From Varanus komodoensis (lineage: Eukaryota > Chordata > Lepidosauria > Squamata > Varanidae), in NCBI RefSeq assembly GCF_004798865.1, contig NW_025335568.1, positions 25,408,961 through 25,472,960 on the forward strand: a stretch of 64,000 bases of DNA. Reading direction: 5' to 3'. Shown one piece after another: positions 57,345 to 64,000 of this stretch. The translations under genes and the position numbers were made by a program. The notes beneath the pieces are model-generated. The model saw only the letters and a program-made list of their open reading frames with translations. It did not search any database and was not told the origin of the DNA. Position 1 is the first letter of the stretch. The number at the start of each line of letters is the position of its first letter.

Positions 57345-58875
57345 GAACATAAGCTAGGAAAAGGCATTGGATCAGACCAAGGTCCATCTAGTTCAGCACT
57401 CTGTTCACCAAGTGGCCAGCCAGATGCCTGTAGGGAAACCAGAGATGGAACATGAGTGCAATAGCATCCTCCCACCCATGATCTTAGCAACTGGTGCACA
57501 TAGGCATATTGGCTCAAGGAAGCATATAGCCATCTGGACTGGTAATCCCTGATAGCCTTCTCTTCCCTTTAAGCCACCCAAATTTGTTGAATCTCATAGT
57601 TTAGCCAGGTGTTGTTAAAGAAGTGTATTTTTCATATTTTCTAAATCCTCCATCGTTTCATGTGATGACTCCAGGTTCTAGGATTGTGTGTGAGAGAGGA
57701 AAACATCTTTCTATCCACTTTCTCCATATTATGCATAATTTTGTGCACCTCTAGCACTTCTCTCGTTTTTCTCTGTTGAAAAGCCATAGAAGTTGTAAAC
57801 TTTAGTTATAAAGTTGTTGCTCCAGCCCCTTTTAGTTGCTCTTTTCTGTATTTTTTCCAACTCTGCAATATCCTTCTTTTAGGTGCAGCAATCAGAACTG
57901 TACACAGTACTCCAACTGGGCTTGCTTTTGTGTAAATTTGTTATAGTGGCAGTTCAATTTGAAATTCCTTTTCTAATTATACTCAATTCATCTTTTAAAA
58001 AAATAGCTGTATACTAGATTGAAATGTTCATTATGCTTTCTGTAACAATTTGAAGATCTCTTTCTGGGTCAGTCACTGTGAGGTTTAGTTTATTTATTTA
58101 ATTAAATGAATAAAGGTCAGCTCCCATCATTATTTACTGTATGTGAAGTTGGGAGGTTTTATTTATTTATTTTTGCCTCAGTGTCCCTCATTTTATCCTT
58201 GCTTACATGGAATCATGCTTGCTAGTTTGATACTCATACTCTAAGTTTGGATAGTCCCTTCTGGAGAGTTTCACATTTTTTAAGTATTCTACATAATTTG
58301 GTAATCACCTCACTTTTCACACCTAATGCTAGATCATTTATGAAAAGATTGAGAAGCATTATTCTCAACCTCATTATATTCTCAATTCTCCTGTGGGACC
58401 CCCACTGTTTATATTCCTTTACTGGGAAAGAAATGTCATTTATTCCTGCTCTTTGTTTACTGTTATTTAACCAACCACAGATCTATAAAATGAGACCTTT
58501 CATACTAAGATAAGCTTGCTCAGGGGTCTTTGGTGAGGGACTCTATCAAAAGTCTTTTGAAGGTCTTAGTAAACAATGTCTATTGTATACTGTCCATGTT
58601 TATTGGTATTCTGAAATAATTTTAAAAGGTTAGTGAGACAGGTCTTATCTTTGTGGAAACCATGCTGATTCTTTTTCAGAAGTACTTGTCCTCTTATGCA
58701 TCTACTAATTTTATCTTTTAGAATGCTTTCAACCAGACCTTAAGCTAGCTAGGGTGTGCTTTCCTGAATCTCCCATCGATTCCCCTTTTAAATGGGGGAT
58801 TACATTACTGATTTTTCAGTTGTCTAGCACAGGGGCCAATCTGAGAGACTTGTTACACATTTTTGTTAGCCTTCT
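57345..58875 (-). mobile_element. CR1-type LINE, RT core to 3' end, 1.5 kb
   Basis: The minus strand shows a decayed RT. Blocks include KNQHGFHKDKTCLTNLL (about 58,625-58,680), NRWEIQ/LVESILKDKI upstream of it, a 'WGSHRRIENIMRLRIMLLNLFINDLALGVKSEVITKLC'-like region (about 58,290-58,400) and then a long 3' UTR. The 3' end is at the left, 'ACATGTAGAACATAAGC', where CR1 elements carry ATTCTATG-like termini. The 'GATCAGACCAAGGTCCATCTAGTTCAGCA' segment near 57,372 also appears at 37.1, 39.4 and 46.2 kb. Stops and frameshifts throughout; old. Confidence 0.65.
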
Positions 58876-58889
58876 CAGCTGTGTCACCC

Positions 58890-59037
58890 TGATTATGGGA
58901 TCAGCTTCCCAACTCTACTTATTTCAGTACCAGGTTAAACCCTTTCTATTTGTGTTAATATAATTGTTAGTTAATATCATTTGATACTGGTTTTTATCCT
59001 ATTGGTCACTGGCATGGTGTTATTTGGTTTTATTTTT

Positions 59038-59084
<47 letters not shown>

Positions 59085-59215
59085 GCTATACATTATTATT
59101 GTTGGTAGCCTTTTAACTGCCCTGTGATGTTTTTAACTTGTACACTGTTCTGGGAGTGGCTGCTAATCAAAAAGTTTACAAAGGCCTTAAATAAAGAAAT
59201 AAGTAAATCTATATA
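58890..59215 (+). mobile_element. L2-type LINE 3' end with ATT microsatellite
   Basis: The plus strand reads LYLFQYQVKPFLFVLI at about 58,912-58,960, like the L2 C-terminus LFIFRRQAKTFLFK. A 3' UTR follows containing (ATT)n and an ending 'CACTGTTCTGGGAGTGGCTG...CTTAAATAAAGAAATAAG' at about 59,145-59,208. Confidence 0.45.
59038..59083 (+). repeat. (ATT)n microsatellite
   Basis: About 15 uninterrupted ATT units, then GCTATACATTATTATTG. Confidence 0.9.
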
Positions 59216-59219
59216 TACA

Positions 59220-60070
59220 AACCACTGCAGAGATGGAGACCCGGTGGCTCTCTTCACTCATAAGACCTACATAGCCACAGAGCAACAGGGTGGGCACATG
59301 CCAGGCAAGGGAGCATGGGAGACATTAAACAGGGATAGGTGAGACATGTAATTTCCTATGATGCCTTCTAAACCAAGCAGACCACTCTCTCATTGATAAT
59401 TAAATTAATAATCAGAATCTGAAACTGGATTATTGTACCCCTTCAGAACCAAGCTGGATCTGTGATTATTTCGAGGCAATTGCCAGATCAGTCACTCTGC
59501 ATATAGGTTAGATTTATGCAATTGGAATGCTATAATCCTAAGGCTGAGTGAAGGTGATAGCATCTTCACCCTCATTTTGGATCACCTGGCACTGCAGGGC
59601 TTGGGATCCATTGTTCTTGAGAACTCAAAGAGAGATGATAATGGTAAACAGGCTAAGGAACAGCCTCATTCTTGATTGACTGATTGATCAGTCTCCCTTC
59701 ATTCCTACCAATGATTGCAGTGTCAGGGCATGTGATATTTGTGGTAGAAAATAGCCTGTCTCAATTTAAGATGTTCCAGTACAGTGGATCTGTGATTAAT
59801 ATGATGAACTGGGCATGGTCAATGTTTCACTGACTTGGAAAACTTGCACACTGAAGAAGCACACACATATGAATGATATTCATGTGGGCTAAAAAGGTGT
59901 TTCAAAATCAAGCATGCACTTTTGCTAGCTTAGGTTTCCCAAGAGAGTTGTGCCATAGGGTAGTAGGGGAGGAACAAACACATCCTACAAGCAGGACATG
60001 GCTGCATCACCTGTCCCTTTGGACACTACAGAGGTGAAATCTAGCTGGATCGAGAGCAGCCTGCTTCTTT
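59220..60070. other. Intergenic stretch left of the CpG island
   Basis: No repeat or exon recognised. Base composition rises towards the right as the island begins. Confidence 0.45.
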
Positions 60071-60530
60071 CTGCTTGTGCTCTTGCTGCACCAGGATGCG
60101 CCTACTGAGATGCACTATGCACTTTGCAGCTCGAACACCAGCAGACCTACCCGCAACTTCCCCTTCCCTTGTTTTTCAAGCCAAGTGGATAAACGCCTTC
60201 CCCGCTGCCAAAGCGATGGGTGCCCATACCAACACAGCCCCACCCTGGCACACCTTCGGGAGGTGCGGGCCACTTGTGTTGACCTTTCTCCCGAGCCCTG
60301 CGTCTCACGCGCCCCTCTTCGAGGCCACCTCCTCCTCCTCCCCGCGAGCGCCTCTCTGCAAGTGGCCGGGCGGCGTGCAGGGAGGGATGCTGAGTCCCGC
60401 CTGCTGGGAGGTGGGGACAGGGGCTGCCCCATGGAGAGATCTCTGCTGCGCTGCGAGGCTGGCCAGTGCACGCCATCGGAAGGTGCCCTCCGGGGAAGGG
60501 GACGGGATCTTCTGCTGGGGGCGCCGGCAA

Positions 60531-60552
60531 GCCGCCGCCGCCGCCGCCGCCG
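60531..60552 (+). repeat. (GCC)n trinucleotide repeat
   Basis: Seven uninterrupted GCC units within the CpG island. Such runs are common in 5' untranslated regions and can expand. Confidence 0.9.
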
Positions 60553-60973
60553 ACCTTCCCGCCTCTCTCCAGGAACCTTTCGCTGGCGCAGCGCGCGGCG
60601 GCGCGAAAGGGGCCTCAGGATCTCAATGTCAGCAGCGGCCCATGTGCACAGCTGATGTCGAGGACCCAGCTCTGAAGCCAGGGGACGACGCCGAGCAGGA
60701 GGACGACGAGGAGGAAGAGGAGGAGGAGGAAGAAGAAGAAACTGAGGCAGCAGAAAGTGATGAGAAGTTGAGGGCGCGCGTAGTCGGAGCCCTCTTCCAT
60801 CCGTCCGCCCGTCCATCCTCCTCAAGCGCAAAGGCGGGAGCAGAGTCCGCAGTAGGTGCAGAGGCTGAACGGCGCGGGGGGGGGGGGGGGAGCCTGAGCG
60901 GAGGAGGGGTGGAAGCTGCCTCTCCTGGGACGGCCGCCGCCGCAGCGTGACTGAGAGGAGAGAGATCCGCCCA

Positions 60974-60980
60974 TTTAAAA
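60974..60980 (+). promoter_or_regulatory. TATA-like box TTTAAAA
   Basis: CCATTTAAAAGAAC lies in the middle of the GC-rich island, right after a CCGCCC. A start site about 30 bp downstream would fall near 61,005-61,010, leaving a first exon of about 60 bp before the donor at 61,065. Island promoters often start at several places, so other starts are likely. Confidence 0.4.
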
Positions 60981-60999
60981 GAACGGGGAGCAACTACTG

Positions 61000-61065
61000 C
61001 CCCAAGCAAGGAAAATAATAACACTGTAGTGTCAGAGAGCTGGGGGGAGCGAGTCCTGAAGCGAG
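61000..61065 (+). other. Candidate first exon, probably non-coding
   Basis: Bounded on the right by a strong splice donor, GCGAG|GTAAGGGAG, with GT at 61,066-61,067. The 5' end is set only by the TATA-like box and is a guess; the exon may begin further upstream in the island. No ATG-led frame in it looks like a real protein start, so it is probably 5' UTR, with the first coding exon beyond the window. Confidence 0.4.
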
Positions 61066-61497
61066 GTAAGGGAGAGGAAGCGGGGCCGGGGGTGCCTCCA
61101 GCGCCCCGGCAGCGAGGGAGGCGTGCGAGCGCGCATGGGAGAGGGAGGGGGCTGAAGGTGACACGGGTGCAGAAGAGATGCAGGCGGGCAGGTGGGAAAG
61201 TTAGAGGAGGGGTGCGCGCGAAATGGGAGAGCGCCCGGCCACGCACGCGGGGCGAGGGGGGGGTCTCAGAAGGGGGGGCAGTTCGCTGCTTGGACGGATG
61301 GCTGAAAGCCGGAGGGAAAGGGACGGGTGCATGCATGGATGGAGGGATGGGTGGATGCGGAGTCCGTTGAGGACGGTGCGGAAGGGCGGATGCCGGGGTG
61401 TGACGACGCAGACGGGGCGAGGAATGAGGTGCCGTCCTGGTTTTGGGTGTACGTGGGTACGGGGGGGACTGGCCACCTCACTATCCCTGCTAGGAGT

Positions 61498-61545
61498 GTG
61501 CTTACGTGTGCGTGTGAGCGCGCACGCGCGTGCGTGCGTCCTCGC
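61498..61545 (+). repeat. Alternating purine-pyrimidine tract (TG/CG)
   Basis: 'GTGCTTACGTGTGCGTGTGAGCGCGCACGCGCGTGCGTGCGTC' is mostly alternating GT/GC. This is the sequence type that can adopt left-handed (Z) DNA, within the promoter island. Confidence 0.65.
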
Positions 61546-61984
61546 GCTCTCTTCTAAATCATAATGGTCACCTAACTTGCTCTGCCAAGGGCGCCTCGTC
61601 CGCACGCTACGGGCGAGGAAGTTCAGCGGAGGAGGGGGGAGTCGCCCGTGAGGTTGCTGCTGCGCCCAGGTGAGCCGAGCCGCGGGCTGGTTCCGTCTTC
61701 CCTTCCCTGGGCTCGGTCCGCAGCATCCTCCGCTCGCCGGCCCACCCGTTCACCTGCCACCCCGCACAGTGGGTGGGGTGGGCCAAGCCGGGCCGCACCT
61801 GGCGCCCTGTAGGGGGCAGGCGAGCTGTCTTGTGAGAGGGAGAAGAGCAACGCAGGAGAGCCTGTGGGGCGAGACGGGGTCCCTTGAGCAGGGCTTAAAG
61901 TAAGGACCCGTGGGTTGGAGTGGGAGCAGCTTGCCTGTGGGGGAAGTTGAGGCCTCCAGCGTGAGGCACGGGGCTGTGGCAGGA

Positions 61985-63555
61985 AGGAGACGAAGGTGTG
62001 AATGGTGTGTTGCGTCGTGTGCCGAGCTGGAGGAAGAGCTGGTGAACGTGCTAGTGGGTAAAAGTTACTCCGAGTAAACTGTGTGTTGAATAGTGTATGT
62101 GGGAAATGTTTCAGGAAGGGAGGAACTGTTTTCGGGGGAAAGAGCGACAATGTTTGAGTAGATGTTTTCTCCCTGGAAGGAAGGGAGGCCCTTAGTAGAA
62201 CTAAGGAACGCTGTCTGGAAGACGTAGAGTAGCCCTTTTAGGCGTGAGAGTGAAAGAAGTATACCTTCTAGGCCCTCTGGATTAAATAAATAACTAAATG
62301 AATGAAATTCTTCTTCTCTCTTGCTCACTGACAGGTAGTGCCCCTAGAGGGTAAAAGAAAGTAGGAAAAGTGGCAGTGGTCTTGTGTAGATATGAGATGA
62401 TTTGCAAGGCAGGTGTGGGTAGAAGGCTTAGGCCTGTACTATCAGGCCACTGCAGGTAGGAGTTGAGAGTGTTTTTGTTTAATTATAGGTAAGTTGTCGT
62501 TGGAGAGAACATGCATACAGAACAGGCATAGAAAAGTAGGAATTCATTTGGTATTGAGTTATATTTCTTAAATACACTAAGAAGAATGCAAGATGAATCT
62601 GAAATATTTTTGAGTCATGAACTTAAATAAGTATTTATAGGCTGGACACCTTGGCTTGTAGAAACACCTGCTACTTAATGCGACAATTGGTGCAGGGCCT
62701 ACACAAAATATTAGTGGAAGTTGTGTGCATGCACACACACAGAGGAACAGAGTAGCTACTCTAGCTAAAGTAAGGCCTTGTGGCTTTAGGAAGAATAACA
62801 GCCCAGGTACAGTTTGACTTTGCTGATTCTCTTCTGCTGCACCACTGCAGTAAGCACCTCCTCTCCATCTGTTTCCTTCCATTGCTACAGATTCTTTGCA
62901 TGCTTTGTCCTTCTCAGAATTATAATAGTACAATCCTAACTAGTTTTCCAAGTGCTCATTATATTTGTTTAGGAGACAGCAGTATATAAATTAGAAAAAA
63001 TGTTTTTAATAAAACATTAATCCTATGCTTTTTATCACTATTATACAGCTACTTTTCTTTGAGAAGATGTTGGCAGATGGATAATTATTTGTGAATGTGA
63101 CATTGAAAGTGAAGTATTGAAACTTGGTTGACTATAATTTGGATGCTAAACAATGTAAAATGATAAAAGTTAGTGAGCAAAAATCGTTAAAATGCAATGT
63201 AAACATTTAACTTTTAAATACGCTTGCACCAGTGCAATCCTATACATGTCTCCATAATTGGAAATTTATTTCGGGGGGGGGGTTACTTCCAGTTAAATGT
63301 GCATAGGTTTGCATCCTAGTTTTTGTTTCCACATAGAGCCAACTTTAATTCAACCATAATCTTCTCACACAAAGAGATTACATAAACTTCTTCAGACTTG
63401 TTTCCAGCTACTGTTGCTAGAATTTGGTGGATTATAATCTGAAAGATAATTTTTGCATGCATTTAATATTTCAAACTAGATATACTATTTCTAGTGGCAT
63501 AATCTCTTAATATTTATATATATTGACCATACTTGTTTCTTGCTTTTCCTCTGAG
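61985..63555. other. Probable first-intron sequence, no exon seen
   Basis: GC content falls back to the window average after about 62,000. If the donor at 61,066 is used, this is intron. It holds a G9 run at about 63,272-63,281 and no recognised exon. Confidence 0.45.
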
Positions 63556-63559
63556 TAGC

Positions 63560-63690
63560 TCAGGGTAATGCATGTAGTTCTCCCAGCTTCCATTCAATCT
63601 TTATAACCGCGCTGTAGGGCAGTTTAGGCTAAGGAAAATGTGAATGGCTTGTGGCCACCCAGTGAGTTTGCACCTGTAATAAAATGGAGC
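63560..63690 (-). mobile_element. MIR-like SINE fragment
   Basis: 'CAATCTTTATAACCGCGCTGTAGGGCAGTTTAGGCTAAGG' and 'TGGCTTGTGGCCACCCAGTGAGTTTGC' are the reverse complement of the core of the SINE family at 33.08 kb. Moderately diverged. Confidence 0.5.
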
Positions 63691-63971
63691 TTATTTCTAG
63701 TTCCTTGAAGCTAAACCATGTGTTGCTTTGTTGCTGAAATGCTTGAAAGGGATCATGCATTTTCATATAATAAAAAATGAAAATCTGAAATGAGGTTATA
63801 CATACCTGGCTGACGGCGTATTGACTTTAAAATACTTTACAAATTCAGAATGAAGGATGTTGCTGTGAGGAACATAAGCCTTGTTGGACTTTGGTACCCC
63901 ATATTATCCCGGATGCTAATGTTGAGCTTCTTTGCCACTATCCCCATTGCAAACCACTCTCTGGATGGTCA

Positions 63972-64000
63972 TTGAGGCATGTGTAGTGGTTAAGAGCCTG
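63972..64000 (+). mobile_element. Start of a MIR-like SINE, cut by window edge
   Basis: 'GGCATGTGTAGTGGTTAAGAGCCTG' is the A-box head of the MIR-like SINE family (compare 'AGTGTGGTGTAGTGGCTTAGAGCATG' at 33.08 kb). The rest lies beyond the window. Confidence 0.6.

Larger units (their letters stand above)
60080..61980 (+). promoter_or_regulatory. CpG island, probable gene promoter
   Basis: After 60 kb of AT-rich sequence the base composition switches abruptly to GC-rich with abundant CpG (for example 60,500-60,620 and 61,180-61,560). It includes a (GCC)n run at 60,531-60,552, a GAG/GAA-rich run at about 60,699-60,742, a 15-G run at 60,876-60,890 and an 8-G run near 61,256-61,263. In vertebrates such islands mark promoters and escape the CpG decay seen in the rest of the window. 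A TATA-like box and a splice donor inside it suggest plus-strand transcription. It might also work in both directions. The gene cannot be named. Confidence 0.8.

Noticed and set aside
60075-60950. A 291-codon plus-strand frame with an acidic poly-Glu stretch in the CpG island
   Set aside because: Stops are rare in GC-rich DNA, and long frames overlap it on both strands (60,115-60,993 minus, 60,629-61,336 minus). The Glu run comes from a simple GAG/GAA repeat, and no domain or good start context is visible.
60629-61336. A 235-codon minus-strand frame rich in Ser and Pro
   Set aside because: Same GC-rich effect; the Ser run is the complement of the GAG/GAA repeat.
1-64000. A previously undescribed multi-gene system
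   Set aside because: After reading both strands, all recognisable coding sequence is of mobile-element origin and the single host signal is an ordinary-looking promoter island; no gene cluster is present.

Overview
The window looks like nuclear DNA of a squamate reptile (lizard or snake). It is AT-rich and intergenic, with no bacterial-style gene density. Its repeat mix is typical of squamates: a near full-length BovB (RTE-clade) LINE, L2-clade LINEs with long open frames, CR1-type LINEs, an L1 tail, MIR-like and tRNA-derived SINEs, hAT-type DNA elements and Ty3/Gypsy fossils. The species cannot be fixed from the sequence alone. Family names rest on recognising motifs by eye, not on a library search.

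Layout: 1-19 kb is ordinary intergenic DNA with old fragments of LINEs (RTE, L1, L2, CR1) and one SINE. At 19.4-20.7 kb lies a young-looking, 5'-truncated L2 with an unbroken 375-residue reverse transcriptase frame. A non-autonomous hAT element with target-site duplications sits at 23.3-23.9 kb. From about 28.4 to 31.6 kb there is a badly decayed Ty3/Gypsy (chromovirus, Sushi-like) internal region on the minus strand, and a second, different Ty3/Gypsy fossil lies at about 43.8-45.3 kb. The stretch from 33 to 43 kb carries SINEs, CR1 tails, LTR-like sequence, and two perfect 17-bp hairpins (36.93 and 40.04 kb) that no repeat family I know explains. At 49.59-52.66 kb a BovB copy with matching target-site duplications has inserted into what looks like a solo LTR. 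A second, longer L2 copy follows at 53.6-56.2 kb, and a 1.5 kb CR1 at 57.3-58.9 kb.

The last 4 kb is different. At about 60.1-62.0 kb there is a strong CpG island with GCC and GAG repeats, a 15-G run, a TATA-like TTTAAAA box and a consensus splice donor (GAG|GTAAGG) at 61,065/61,066. This is the best evidence of a host gene: a promoter and probably non-coding first exon on the plus strand, whose first intron runs off the right edge. I cannot name the gene.

No convincing protein-coding host exon, tRNA, rRNA or CRISPR array was found. Nothing here amounts to a new biological system. The items most worth a second look are the BovB insertion with its nested LTR, the two perfect hairpins, and the promoter island.
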